A DNA stretch of 64,000 nucleotides from JAEWSN01 sp942493335. GTDB taxonomy: Bacteria; Bacillota; Clostridia; DSM-8532. Every line of letters starts with the position of its first letter. Position 1 is the stretch's first letter. Shown here one piece after another: positions 1-9,609 of this stretch. The stretch covers positions 4,650,001 to 4,714,000 of the forward strand of contig OW818693.1 in NCBI GenBank assembly GCA_942493335.1, given 5' to 3'. A model generated the notes under the pieces. That model made no database searches. It was not told the DNA's origin and worked only from the letters and a program-made list of their open reading frames with translations. A program made the translations under genes and the position numbers.

Positions 1-4
1 GCTG

Positions 5-1120
5 ATGGACCGACGCGGGATGCTGGGGGAGACGATCGACGGGTACCGGGGCCGGGTGATGTTTCCGGTTCGGGACTATTACCGGAAGGCGGGCTTTGAC
101 CTGGAACGCGAGGATTACGGCGCTTTGTGCGACGAATTCGGAGATGCCTACGGAGCAGCTGTTCTGGCAGATCTGCCCGAAGGACATCGTCATGCGGGTC
201 TCCCACCCACCGGCATTCATCACGATGCGGTTCAGGTCCTCACGGAAGCCGGTCGTCTCGGTGTGACACATGCCATCGTCTCCGCCTCCGAGTTCGGCGC
301 CTTGCGGCAACAGGTGGAGACATTCGGCCTCTCCGCCTTTTTTCAGGAGCTGGTGGGTAGGGATGACAACCACGCAGGCACCAAGACCCATCTGGTGCAG
401 GCTTGGGTGGAACGGTGCGGATACCGGCGCGACCAGATCCTGTACATCGGAGATACGGAACATGACTGCGAAGCGGCGCTTGCGTCCGGTATCCGGGTTG
501 CGCTGGTGTCGGACGGACATGTGGAAGTTTCGAGACTCCTGCCCTGCCGCGTTCCGGTTTTCCCCAACCGTCATGCGCTTTGGCAGTCCGTGGCTCCGCT
601 GACGGACCGGCCGGTATTCCGGACGCTCCGCTTTGAGACCCCCATCGGAGAAATGGGGGTGACGACGGACAATCTGGGCGTGGTCCATGTGGACCTTCCG
701 GACCAGACGGAATGGAATCCCCCGGCCGGATGCCTTGCCGGCGAACCGAACGAATGCACCATACAGGCAAGGAATGCGCTGCTCTCCTGGTTCGAACACC
801 CCGATCTTCTGCCCGGACCGGCCCTTTCCATACTAGGGACGGCGTTTCAGCGGGAGGTATGGGGAGCCGTTTCCGGGATCCGAACCGGAGAAACCACCAG
901 CTATGGCGCCCTTGCCCTTCAAATCGGCCGGCCGGGAGCGGCCCGTGCGGTCGCACAGGCGCTGCGCGCCAACCCGGTTCCAATCCTCATCCCCTGCCAT
1001 CGGGTGCTTGGTTCGGATGGAACACCGACCGGGTTCATGGGAAAGCGGAAAAATCCGCTTCAGCAGCGGCTCCTTGATCTGGAAAAACACGCGGCAACTT
1101 GCACGCGGGTTGACGGATAG
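5..1120 (+). CDS. HAD-like domain fused to methylated-DNA--protein-cysteine methyltransferase (5'-partial)
   Basis: Two domains are visible. Residues 1-200 look like a HAD hydrolase: motif II AIVSAS near 90, lysine at 127 and motif IV GDTEHD at 149-154. The first HAD motif (DxDxT) is missing, so the true N-terminus probably lies left of the window and the ATG at 5 is internal. Residues 205-365 are an Ogt/MGMT domain with the PCHR active site at 330-333, whose Cys331 accepts the alkyl group from O6-alkylguanine in a one-use repair reaction. The DNA-binding stretch TSYGALALQIG and the GFMGKR segment after PCHR also fit. I am sure of the repair domain. The substrate of the HAD part is unknown, and HAD-Ogt fusion is unusual. 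Confidence 0.85.
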   Translation: MDRRGMLGETIDGYRGRVMFPVRDYYRKAGFDLEREDYGALCDEFGDAYGAAVLADLPEGHRHAGLPPTGIHHDAVQVLTEAGRLGVTHAIVSASEFGALRQQVETFGLSAFFQELVGRDDNHAGTKTHLVQAWVERCGYRRDQILYIGDTEHDCEAALASGIRVALVSDGHVEVSRLLPCRVPVFPNRHALWQSVAPLTDRPVFRTLRFETPIGEMGVTTDNLGVVHVDLPDQTEWNPPAGCLAGEPNECTIQARNALLSWFEHPDLLPGPALSILGTAFQREVWGAVSGIRTGETTSYGALALQIGRPGAARAVAQALRANPVPILIPCHRVLGSDGTPTGFMGKRKNPLQQRLLDLEKHAATCTRVDG

Positions 1121-1227
1121 GCGGCCGTATGGTATTTTTCATTGCAGATGGGCAGGACAATCCGCCTGGCAAGCCAATGGCGCCTGCCGGAGCAAAACAC
1201 CGGGCACATCCCGTCGGGAGGAACAAG

Positions 1228-1608
1228 ATGAGTATTTTCCGCAGAATGGGCGAAGACTTGAAAGAAGGCCTGGCCAAGGTTCCACTTCTCGGTTCCTTCA
1301 TGCACCTGGACGTCATCCTCGTTTTTGGTTCTCTGGCGTTCATGCTGTTGAATTTCCTGTTGAATTTGGGTGTCATTGGTGATTTCCTTGGCGCGTTCGA
1401 CTGGTACATCCTCGTCATCGGTCTGCTGATGTGCTGGGCGAATCGGCAGACACAGTTCCTGTATGCGGGTCTGTACGGGTATGCCGCGCTGATGCTTGTG
1501 TTTTTCCTGAAAAATGTCTTTTCGGGATTCTTCAGCTTCAGCCAGCTTGTGGAAGCATTGATTTATGCGGGCCTCGGCTTTCTCGTCATGTCCAGGGTGA
1601 AAGATTGA
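1228..1608 (+). CDS. Small integral membrane protein, unknown function
   Basis: A 126-residue protein with a charged amphipathic N-terminus (MSIFRRMGEDLKEGL) and about four hydrophobic segments: near residues 24-44, 50-67, 74-92 and 100-118. The ATG at 1228 was chosen because GGGAGGA lies just upstream. A longer reading from 1129 has no ribosome site. I do not recognise the family. It stops 6 bp before the next HAD gene, so the two are probably co-transcribed with the xylanase gene. Confidence 0.7.
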   Translation: MSIFRRMGEDLKEGLAKVPLLGSFMHLDVILVFGSLAFMLLNFLLNLGVIGDFLGAFDWYILVIGLLMCWANRQTQFLYAGLYGYAALMLVFFLKNVFSGFFSFSQLVEALIYAGLGFLVMSRVKD

Positions 1609-1613
1609 AGAAG

Positions 1614-2282
1614 ATGGTTTCCTCCATACAGGTTGTCCTATTTGACCTGGGCGGCGTTCTCATCCGGCTCCGCGGTGTGAAGGTCCTGCTGGATCACCTG
1701 CAGGGAAGGATGGACGAAGCCGGGCTCTTCCATCGCTGGTTGTATTCTCCTGCCGTGCGGCTCTTTGAGTCCGGGCAATGTGATTTGTCCAGGTTCAGTT
1801 CGGATATCGTGGAGGAACTCGGCCTTCCCATGGACGCTTCCGCTTTCCTCGATATCTTCCGGTCCTTTCTGGACAGGCCCTACCCAGGCGTGGCTGAGCA
1901 TCTTCCCTTGTTGGCGGGGCGAGTGCGGACGGGGATTCTGTCCAACACGAGTGCGCCTCACTGGCAGACGGCCAGAGAAATGCTTCCGGCGCTCGATTCG
2001 GTTCAGGATGCTTTTTTGTCCTATCAAATGGGTCTGTTGAAGCCGGATGCGGCCATTTTCCGGCTGGTTCTTGACGAGCTGGCGATGCCACCGGAAGCAG
2101 TGCTGTATTTCGATGACCTGCCAGCCAATGTGGAAGCGGCCAGGAAACTGGGAATTCAGGCTGTTCGGGCAGATGGTTTCCAGGAATGCCTGGAGGCCAT
2201 GGCGGTACTTGGCGTTTATCCGGCCGGAAATCCCGGCCTCGTTCTCGATGGAACAGGAGGGAACCTGAATGGGCATGCGTGA
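1614..2282 (+). CDS. HAD-superfamily hydrolase (subfamily IA)
   Basis: A cytoplasmic phosphatase-type HAD protein of 222 residues. Motif I is FDLGGVL near residue 10; the second Asp is replaced by Gly, as in the DxGGV subgroup that includes the YihX-type alpha-glucose-1-phosphatases. Motif II is ILSNTSAPHW, the motif III lysine is in GLLKPDAAIF and motif IV is YFDDLPANVEAA. A TTG nine bases upstream, overlapping the previous stop, is an alternative start. The gene overlaps the xylanase gene by 14 bp. A sugar-phosphate substrate would suit the xylan context, but that is inference. Confidence 0.85.
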   Translation: MVSSIQVVLFDLGGVLIRLRGVKVLLDHLQGRMDEAGLFHRWLYSPAVRLFESGQCDLSRFSSDIVEELGLPMDASAFLDIFRSFLDRPYPGVAEHLPLLAGRVRTGILSNTSAPHWQTAREMLPALDSVQDAFLSYQMGLLKPDAAIFRLVLDELAMPPEAVLYFDDLPANVEAARKLGIQAVRADGFQECLEAMAVLGVYPAGNPGLVLDGTGGNLNGHA

Positions 2283-3474
2283 AACGGATCCGCTCAGACA
2301 CCGCAAAGGAGAAACGAAACTGACTTTGGTTGGGAAGGATGGAACCCCTGTGAAAAACCAGGAGGTCGCCATTCGTCAGATCAGGCATAAGTTCCTGTTC
2401 GGATGTACGGAGTTCAGCGTGCTCGAGCTGGCAAACGGCGAACTGTCCGGAGCTGGGAAAGAGCAGGCGGAAGAGCGGTTTCGCTTGTTCTTCGAACTGT
2501 TCAACTTTTCCACCCTGCCCTTTTACTGGGGGCGGTTCGAACCGGTGAAGGGAAAGCCGGACACGCGGCGGACAAAAGTTGCCGCGCAATGGCTTGTCGA
2601 CAACGGGGTCCGGATCAAGGGACATCCCCTTTGCTGGCATACGGTTTGTGCGCCCTGGCTGATGGAGATGTCCAACAAGGACATCCTGACTGCGCAGCTA
2701 AACCGCATCCGCAGGGACGTGAGCGATTTCGAAGGGCTCATCGACATGTGGGACGTCATCAATGAAGTGGTGATCATGCCCGTGTTTGACAAATATGACA
2801 ACGCGGTCACCCGCATCTGCAAAGAACTTGGCCGTATCCGCCTTGTTCGGGAGGTTTTTGGCGCGGCAAAGAGAACGAATCCGAACGCCACCCTGCTGCT
2901 CAACGATTTCTGGACGGACGAGGCATATGACATCCTGATCGAAGGCTGCCTGGAAGCGGGTATCCCGATCGATGCGATCGGCATCCAGTCGCACATGCAC
3001 CAGGGATATTGGGGTGTGGAAAAGACACAGGAAATTCTCGATCGGTATTCGCGGTTCGGGCTTCCCATTCACTTTACGGAAAATACGATTGTGTCCGGGA
3101 AGATCATGCCGAAGGAAATTGTCGATTTGAACGATTATCAGGTGGCCGAGTGGCCTTCCACACCGGAAGGACTGGACCGGCAGGCGCAGGAAGTGGTGAC
3201 GCACTACAGAACCCTGTTTACGGACCCGAATGTTGTCTCCGCCACCTGGTGGGGCTTCCTGGACGGAGGATGGCTGAAGGCGCCGTCAGGGCTGCTGACC
3301 GCCGACAGCAAGGAAAAGCCCGCATTCACCGAGCTCCATAAGCTGATCCGTGGCGAGTGGTGGACGAAGCCCATGACGCTTGTAACCGATGATTCCGGGT
3401 CTGTGAGCGTATCGGGTTTCCTCGGGGAATATGAAGCCGTTTGCCAGGGAGAGACAATCCAGTTTGCCATCTAG
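2269..3474 (+). CDS. Glycoside hydrolase family 10 endo-1,4-beta-xylanase, cytoplasmic
   Basis: GH10 enzymes cleave beta-1,4 xylosidic bonds with retention. The acid/base glutamate is E166 in WDVINEV and the nucleophile is E271 in HFTEN. Substrate-binding motifs GHPLCWH (near 118) and IQSHMHQG (near 239) are present. Residues 15-45 resemble the short beta-rich module that often precedes the GH10 barrel. There is no signal peptide, membrane segment or dockerin, so the 401-residue enzyme should stay in the cytoplasm and act on imported xylo-oligosaccharides. The start has AGGAGGG upstream and lies inside the preceding HAD gene. An intrinsic terminator follows. Confidence 0.93.
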   Translation: MGMRETDPLRHRKGETKLTLVGKDGTPVKNQEVAIRQIRHKFLFGCTEFSVLELANGELSGAGKEQAEERFRLFFELFNFSTLPFYWGRFEPVKGKPDTRRTKVAAQWLVDNGVRIKGHPLCWHTVCAPWLMEMSNKDILTAQLNRIRRDVSDFEGLIDMWDVINEVVIMPVFDKYDNAVTRICKELGRIRLVREVFGAAKRTNPNATLLLNDFWTDEAYDILIEGCLEAGIPIDAIGIQSHMHQGYWGVEKTQEILDRYSRFGLPIHFTENTIVSGKIMPKEIVDLNDYQVAEWPSTPEGLDRQAQEVVTHYRTLFTDPNVVSATWWGFLDGGWLKAPSGLLTADSKEKPAFTELHKLIRGEWWTKPMTLVTDDSGSVSVSGFLGEYEAVCQGETIQFAI

Positions 3475-3500
3475 CGTCTGGGGTTGCCGTATATTGTGCA

Positions 3501-3553
3501 ATCGGGCGCGCTGTTCTGCAAGGTAATCCTGCAGGACAGCGCGCCCGATTTTT
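3501..3553 (+). terminator. Intrinsic terminator after the xylanase operon
   Basis: A strong inverted repeat, ATCGGGCGCGCTGT paired with ACAGCGCGCCCGAT, is followed by TTTTT. It lies 26 bp after the xylanase stop and closes the plus-strand operon before the convergent CBS-ACT gene. Confidence 0.85.
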
Positions 3554-3609
3554 CATGTCATGCTTGGCTTCCCGGATTCATTCAAGGCCTTCGACAACGG
3601 AAGGTTCCT

Positions 3610-4239
3610 TCAGGCGCCTTTGACAATGGAATTCAGCGTGAAGCCACGCACCTTGAGCTGCGTTACCAGTTCGTCCACATTGTTCGTGTTCACGCGGAGG
3701 ATGATTTCGTTCTTGTAGAGGACCAGATGGGAAATGTTGATGCCCATCTCCGCTGTAAGGGTGGAGATCAGAGCCAGCACACCCGGGCGGTCATCCCCGT
3801 AATCCAGGCTGATCCGGCTGCCGGGATCCCGGAATCCGAGGATTTCGATAAAGGACTGGAAAATGTCTTTCTCTGTGATGATGCCGACCAGCTTGCCCTT
3901 CTCAATGACAGGCAGACCGCCGATATTGCTGTCCGCCATGATGACGGCGGCCTGTTCGAGCAGGGCGTCGGGATCGACCGTAAGGACATCCTTGGTCATG
4001 ACGTCCTTTACAACGGTTTTCGCAAGCAGGTAATTCATCTCGAAGACGCTCAATGTGGTGGCGGGGGAGGGGGATACTTCCAACAGGCGTCTTTTCGTGA
4101 TGATGCCGATCAGTTTGTCCCCCTTCATGACGGGCAGGCGCCGGATGCCCTTTTCCCGCATGATGGTGAGGGCTTCGGCAATATTGGTATCCGGAGAGGC
4201 TGTGAACGGGTTGGATGTCATGACATCGCGAACAACCAT
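3610..4239 (-). CDS. Tandem CBS-domain protein with C-terminal ACT domain (AcuB-like)
   Basis: A 209-residue protein. Two CBS repeats occupy about residues 1-60 (VRDVMTSNPFTASPDTN) and 75-130 (VKDVMTKDVLTVDPDA), with the conserved GIIT endings. Residues 140-205 form an ACT-like domain (DRPGVLALISTLTAEMGINI). CBS pairs usually bind adenine nucleotides and ACT domains bind amino acids. The start has GGAGGG upstream. The gene is downstream of the branched-chain amino acid importer on the same strand, so an amino-acid-sensing role is plausible but unproved. AcuB itself is linked to acetoin use in Bacillus; no acetoin genes are seen here. Confidence 0.85.
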   Translation of the reverse strand: MVVRDVMTSNPFTASPDTNIAEALTIMREKGIRRLPVMKGDKLIGIITKRRLLEVSPSPATTLSVFEMNYLLAKTVVKDVMTKDVLTVDPDALLEQAAVIMADSNIGGLPVIEKGKLVGIITEKDIFQSFIEILGFRDPGSRISLDYGDDRPGVLALISTLTAEMGINISHLVLYKNEIILRVNTNNVDELVTQLKVRGFTLNSIVKGA

Positions 4240-4274
4240 GGAATCCCTCCTTGACGGCGCTTCAGGCCGTTCTT

Positions 4275-4466
4275 CTATCCTGCAAATACGCGAAGTGTTT
4301 TGCAGGCCACCCGGTGCATCGTGAGGACACATCGGCACCTATCCTGCAAATACGCGAAGTGTTTTGCAGGCCACCCGGTGCATCGTGAGGACACATCGGC
4401 ACCTATCCTGCAAATACGCGAAGCGTTTTGCAGGCCACCCGGTGCATCGTGAGGACACATTGGCAC
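4275..4466. repeat. Three tandem copies of a 64-bp repeat
   Basis: Copies at 4275-4338, 4339-4402 and 4403-4466 are nearly identical, differing at a few bases. Each holds a short inverted repeat (CCTGCAAA and TTTGCAGG about 11 bp apart). The array fills the gap between livF and the CBS-ACT gene and would be transcribed if livF reads through. It contains no supported gene. Confidence 0.95.
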
Positions 4467-4477
4467 CTATTCTGTGC

Positions 4478-5171
<694 letters not shown>

Positions 5172-5179
<8 letters not shown>

Positions 5180-5951
5180 CGAACTCGGCCTCCTCTCCCA
5201 AATAGGCCTTGATGACCATGGGGTTCTTGCTGATCTGCTCCGGTGTGCCCGAAGCGATGGTCTGGCCGTAATCCAGTACCAGAATGCGTTCACAGATGCC
5301 CATGACGAGGCTCATGTCATGTTCGATGAGCAGAATGGTCAGCTTGAACGTATCCCGGACGAACCGGATGAGATGCATCAGGTCCTGGGTTTCCTGCGGA
5401 TTCATGCCGGCGGCCGGCTCGTCGAGAAGCAGGACCTTCGGTTTCGTGGCCAGTGCGCGTACGATTTCCAGCTTGCGCTGTTCACCGTACGGCAGGTTCT
5501 TGGCCAATTCATCCTGCTTGCCGTCGATATGGAAAATGGCGAGTAGATCCAGGGCGTTTTTCCGCATTTCCGCCTCTTTTCGCTTGAAAACGGGCAGATG
5601 CAGCATCCCGGAGAGGAAACCGTAGGAAATGTGCGCATGGAAGGATATGAGGACGTTCTCCAGCACCGTCATCTCCTTGAAGAGACGGATGTTCTGGAAG
5701 GTGCGGGCCACGCCGTAGTGGTTGATGACATGCGGCGGCTTGCGCAGCAGGTTTTTCCCATCGAGGGTGATGGTGCCGGACGTGGGGAGATAGACCCCGG
5801 TCAGCATGTTGAAAATGGTGGTCTTGCCCGCGCCGTTCGGCCCGATGAGGCCGACCAGCTCCCCGGTTTCCAAATCGAGGCTGAAGTCCGTCACGGCCTT
5901 CAGGCCACCGAACTCAATGGAAATTTTCGTTGCCTTCAATACACTGCTCAT
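5172..5951 (-). CDS. livG: Branched-chain amino acid ABC transporter, ATP-binding protein
   Basis: The second ATPase of the importer, 259 residues. It has Walker A GPNGAGKTT near 37, the LivG-type signature LPYGEQRKLE near 152 in place of LSGGQ, Walker B VLLLDEPAAGMNP near 172 and the EHDMSLVM switch near 206. Its 3' end overlaps livF by 8 bp and its 5' end overlaps livM by 4 bp, the tight packing usual for this operon. Confidence 0.96.
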
Positions 5952-6985
5952 GCCTTTTCCTCCCTGTCCGCCGCCATTTCACGCTGCATGGCCCTTTTCA
6001 GGCTGCCCGTGCGGAACAGGCGCGTGGGGGAGAACTCCCTGTTCCCCATGATGCCGCCGGGACGGAAGATCATCATCAGGATGAGCAGCAACGGATAGAT
6101 GACCATGCGGTAATCCTGCAGGAACCGCAGGGCTTCCTGCAGATAAGTGAGCAGATACCCTGCCACCAGGGTTCCCGTCAGACTGCCCATGCCGCCGAAG
6201 ACGACAATGATCAGGAAGTCGCAGGAACGAAGGAAATTGAAATCTGTCGGGTTGAGATAATTGTAGAGGAAGGCGAAAAGGCCGCCGCCGATGCCGGCGA
6301 TGAAGGCCGAAAGGATGAAGGCAATCATCTTGTATTTGAAGATGCCGACACCCATGGCATTGGACGCCACTTCGTCCTCGCGGATGGAAATGATGGCGCG
6401 CCCGTACGAGGAATGAAGCATGTTGTGTACAAGGGCGAGCACAACCAGCACGGTGAGGGTGATCCAAACGAAGTTGAGAACAGGGACGTTCTTGATCGCC
6501 TCGGGATTTTCTGCGATGGCTTTCGCAGAGACGAAGTAGGGAATGCCTTTGAGTCCGGCCGCGCCGCCAGTCAGGCTGTCCAGATTGACAAGGATGACGC
6601 GGATGATTTCGCCGAAGGCCAGCGTCACGATGGCGAGGTAGTCGCCGCGGAGACGGAGGGTCGGGAAGCCGATGACGAACCCGAACAGGGAGGTGACGAC
6701 ACCGCCGATGAGGATGCCGACGAAGATGGGCAGATGAAACGTCATGACGGATGCCGCCGCCGCATAGGCGCCGATGGCCATGAATCCCGCGTGGCCGAGT
6801 GCCAGCTGGCCGGTGAAGCCGGAGATGAGGTTCAGACCGAGCGCGACGATGACATTGACGCCGGCCAGGGAAAGAATCTGCGCGGCATAATCGTTCAGGA
6901 TGCCGAACTTGATGAGCATTGCGACAATTCCGACGAAGACGACGGAAAGGGCCATGAGCAGGGGGAATGATCTGATGCGTTTCAT
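5948..6985 (-). CDS. livM: Branched-chain amino acid ABC transporter, permease
   Basis: A 345-residue membrane permease with about nine hydrophobic segments and the family loop sequences LNLISGFTGQLALGHAGF and FPTLRLRGDYLAIVTLAFGEI. It pairs with LivH to form the channel. It overlaps livG by 4 bp and starts 8 bp after the livH stop. The last 25 residues are charged and cytoplasmic. Confidence 0.95.
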   Translation of the reverse strand: MKRIRSFPLLMALSVVFVGIVAMLIKFGILNDYAAQILSLAGVNVIVALGLNLISGFTGQLALGHAGFMAIGAYAAAASVMTFHLPIFVGILIGGVVTSLFGFVIGFPTLRLRGDYLAIVTLAFGEIIRVILVNLDSLTGGAAGLKGIPYFVSAKAIAENPEAIKNVPVLNFVWITLTVLVVLALVHNMLHSSYGRAIISIREDEVASNAMGVGIFKYKMIAFILSAFIAGIGGGLFAFLYNYLNPTDFNFLRSCDFLIIVVFGGMGSLTGTLVAGYLLTYLQEALRFLQDYRMVIYPLLLILMMIFRPGGIMGNREFSPTRLFRTGSLKRAMQREMAADREEKA

Positions 6986-6993
6986 CCTGCCAC

Positions 6994-7893
6994 CTACACT
7001 TTCTCTTTGAGGCTCTTGCCCATGATGCCGGTAGGCCGGACCATGAGAATGAGCACCAGGATACCGAAGACGACCGCATCCGCCAATTTGGAATCGATCG
7101 ACTTCGCAAGGATTTCGGTGATGCCGAGGATGATGCCGCCGAGCATGGCGCCCGGAATGCTGCCGATGCCACCGAGCACCGCGGCCACAAAGGCCTTCAG
7201 ACCGGGCATGATGCCCATGTAGGCTTGCACCTGCCCGTATTTGCTGGCGAACAGGACGCCTGCCACGGCAGCCATGGCGGAACCGATGGCGAACGTGAAG
7301 GAAATGACCAGATCCACATTGATGCCCATGAGGGAGGCGGCATGCGTATCGTGGGAGACCGCACGCATCGCCTTGCCGATTTTCGTGAACTTGACGATAT
7401 AGGCAAGCACGGCCATCATGAGGATCGAAACGACGATGACGATGATGTCCATCTTGGTGACGGCCACACGCTGCCCGAATGGCTTGAAGACCCTCACGGA
7501 GGCTTCGAGCTGGGGATAGACACGTGGATTCGGCCCCATGAACGGCAGGGTCTTGCTGCCGTTCTCAATCAGCAGCGAGGCGCCGATGGCCACAATCAGG
7601 ATATTGATGCGGGGGGATTTGCGAAGCGGCTTGTAACAAAGCCGTTCCAGCAGGACGCCGAGAACCGCGCATACCACCATGGAAATGGCGAGGGACAGAA
7701 TCAGGGTGGTGGGGGTGGGGGTGGGCCCGAAGGCGCTCAACACGAAGAAACCCGTATAGGCGCCCAGCATCAGCATGTCGCCATGGGCGAAGTTGATCAG
7801 CCGGACGATTCCGTATACCATGGTGTACCCAAGTGCGATCAGCGCATAGATGAATCCGAGGGTAAAGCCATTGATCAGTTGCTGCAGCAGCAT
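6994..7893 (-). CDS. livH: Branched-chain amino acid ABC transporter, permease
   Basis: A 299-residue permease with about eight membrane spans. Family motifs include NGFTLGFIYALIALGYTMVYG at the N-terminus, INFAHGDMLMLG and VAAVLGGIGSIPGAM. The ATG at 7893 was chosen over a longer reading from 7935 because GATGAGGTG precedes it and the protein then begins exactly as LivH proteins do. A hairpin lies between livK and this gene. Confidence 0.94.
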   Translation of the reverse strand: MLLQQLINGFTLGFIYALIALGYTMVYGIVRLINFAHGDMLMLGAYTGFFVLSAFGPTPTPTTLILSLAISMVVCAVLGVLLERLCYKPLRKSPRINILIVAIGASLLIENGSKTLPFMGPNPRVYPQLEASVRVFKPFGQRVAVTKMDIIVIVVSILMMAVLAYIVKFTKIGKAMRAVSHDTHAASLMGINVDLVISFTFAIGSAMAAVAGVLFASKYGQVQAYMGIMPGLKAFVAAVLGGIGSIPGAMLGGIILGITEILAKSIDSKLADAVVFGILVLILMVRPTGIMGKSLKEKV

Positions 7894-7912
7894 GTATCGC
7901 ACCTCATCCGGA

Positions 7913-7948
7913 AAACGGGAACAAGTGCAGGGCATGCACTTGTTCCCG
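7913..7948 (-). terminator. Hairpin with short T-run between livK and livH (partial terminator)
   Basis: A 16-bp perfect stem (AACGGGAACAAGTGCA with its complement) and a 5-base loop. On the minus strand it is followed by TTTT and then the livH ribosome site. It probably lets only part of transcription reach the membrane genes, or protects the livK message, giving excess binding protein over permease. Confidence 0.7.
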
Positions 7949-7995
7949 TTATGCCGTTCTTCCGATCTTGCAGGAAATTGCCGGGGGGAATGCCG

Positions 7996-9222
7996 TTACG
8001 GATTGACCGTGCCGGAGTATTCGGTTGTCAGCTTGCCATCGGCGCCCTTGACGATCTTGAGCATGACGGCGGACTTGACCGGGTTGCGGAGTTCGTTGAA
8101 CTTCACATTGCCGGTGACGAACTTCTTGTTGGTTTCCATCATGGCGGCCTGGAGCTTGTCCGGATCGGTGCCGGCCTTGGCGATGGCGTCGCACAGGATG
8201 TTCATGGAGTCATAGGCAAGCGCGGCGAGGGCGTTGGGGGTTTCGCCGTTGTACTTGGCCTTGTAGTCCGCGACAAACTTCTTGACTTCCGGGTCGTTCG
8301 CATCCGGGGCATAGTGGTTGGAGTAGTAGCAATCGATGACTTCGTCACCGGCGTTGTTGGTGATTTCGTCCCAACCGTCCGCACCGAGCATCGGCACGGT
8401 GATGCCGAGGGCGCGTACCTGCTTGGAGATGATGGATACGGTGCTGTAATAGTCGGGGAGGAAAAGAACGTCGGGATTGGTGCCGGCGATCTTGGTCAAC
8501 TGGGCGTTGAAGTCGGTGTCGCCGGTGTTGTAGGATTCCTCGGAAATGATGGTGCCGCCGAGGGCGAGGAACTTGTCCTTGAAGTTCTGGGTGAGACCCT
8601 TGGAATAGTCATTCGCATTGTCGAACAGGATGGCCGCCTTCTTGCCCTTGAGGGTTTCGAAAGCGTACTGGGCGACAACCTGGCCTTGGAAGGAGTCGTT
8701 GTAGCAGGCGCGGAAGATGAAGTCGCCTGCGGAAGTGACTGTGTCATTGGTGGAGGAGGGGCTGATCATGACGATCTTCTTCTGCTGGGCTTCGCCGGTG
8801 ATGGCGAGAGAGCATTTGCTGGTGAGGGCGCCGACGATGGCGACGACCTTGTCACTCGATACAACCTTCTTGAATGCATTGGTGGTCTTGGCGGGAGTGG
8901 CTTCGTCGTCCTCGACGACCAATTCGATCTGTTTTCCATTGATGCCGCCGGACGCATTGAGCTGTTCAGCAAACATCTTGGCGGCATTCACGGACTGAAC
9001 GCCGTATGTGGCAACCTGGCCGGTGATCGGCATGATGACACCGATCTTGATGGTATCTCCGGTTGCTGCGGAAGATTCGGCAGGCGCCGCGGATTCGGAG
9101 GACTTCTCCGGAGCGGCGGGACTTCCGGAAGCAGCGGGTGTGGCGGTGCCACAAGCCGATAAAAGCAGGGCGACGGACAACATGGAAGCGAGCAGGGGGG
9201 AGATGTTCTTTTTGTTCTTCAT
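7996..9222 (-). CDS. livK: Branched-chain amino acid ABC transporter, substrate-binding lipoprotein
   Basis: A 408-residue solute receptor. Residues 1-22 are a lipoprotein signal with the lipobox LLSAC; Cys22 would carry the lipid anchor. A Ser/Ala/Pro/Glu-rich linker (about 25-53) is followed by a periplasmic-binding-protein type I fold starting IKIGVIMPITGQVATYG. The ATG at 9222 has AGGAGGAAG upstream. It is the first gene of the liv operon and has its own strong promoter. The family binds leucine, isoleucine, valine or related amides; the exact ligand cannot be read from sequence. Confidence 0.94.
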   Translation of the reverse strand: MKNKKNISPLLASMLSVALLLSACGTATPAASGSPAAPEKSSESAAPAESSAATGDTIKIGVIMPITGQVATYGVQSVNAAKMFAEQLNASGGINGKQIELVVEDDEATPAKTTNAFKKVVSSDKVVAIVGALTSKCSLAITGEAQQKKIVMISPSSTNDTVTSAGDFIFRACYNDSFQGQVVAQYAFETLKGKKAAILFDNANDYSKGLTQNFKDKFLALGGTIISEESYNTGDTDFNAQLTKIAGTNPDVLFLPDYYSTVSIISKQVRALGITVPMLGADGWDEITNNAGDEVIDCYYSNHYAPDANDPEVKKFVADYKAKYNGETPNALAALAYDSMNILCDAIAKAGTDPDKLQAAMMETNKKFVTGNVKFNELRNPVKSAVMLKIVKGADGKLTTEYSGTVNP

Positions 9223-9306
9223 GTTTCTTCCTCCTGATAAAAAAACTGAGGGGTCGCGCGTACTCATTTATCCACAAATACTGTGCAACACCCTCGTTGT
9301 TGATGA

Positions 9307-9335
9307 ATTATAGCATACTGAATCCTGCAAGACAA
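9307..9335 (-). promoter_or_regulatory. livK promoter
   Basis: On the minus strand: -35 TTGTCT (9335-9330), 17-bp spacer, -10 TATAAT (9312-9307). It is a near-consensus vegetative sigma-A site about 85 bp upstream of livK. Confidence 0.8.
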
Positions 9336-9545
9336 GAATGAATATGTTCCGCAGTGCCGCCTTTTCAGGGCTTTTTTTCAATAGATGTGACGCAAAGGAT
9401 GCATGACAAGGAGTCCGCACTTTCATCAAGATGGGTAAATTCGCCCGAAAACCCTTATGCCAAAAGAGTTTTGATGTTTCTGACCTTTCCTGATGGGCCA
9501 ATATCCAGTCATCAGGCCAGGCCAATTCCGTAAACGAACAAATGT

Positions 9546-9574
9546 TTGAAAAACAAAGTCAGGTGAGATATAAT
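9546..9574 (+). promoter_or_regulatory. Promoter of the radical SAM gene
   Basis: -35 TTGAAA, 17-bp spacer, -10 TATAAT, with the start codon about 35 bp downstream. Confidence 0.8.
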
Positions 9575-9609
9575 GAAAAAAACAGGACTGAGCCCCTTTG
9601 GAGGTCGAA

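Larger units (their letters stand above)
9223..9609. other. Divergent promoter region between livK and the radical SAM gene
   Basis: 387 bp without a gene. It holds one promoter for each flanking gene (listed separately), an inverted repeat CCTGATG...CATCAGG at about 9489-9516 and little else recognisable. Confidence 0.75.

Noticed and set aside
4275..4466. Array considered as a CRISPR
   Set aside because: The 64-bp units are contiguous with no unique spacers, and no cas genes are present.
7225..9162. 645-codon frame opposite livH and livK
   Set aside because: Antisense to two clear genes; composition (runs of Gly/Asp/His/Val) is typical of a shadow frame.
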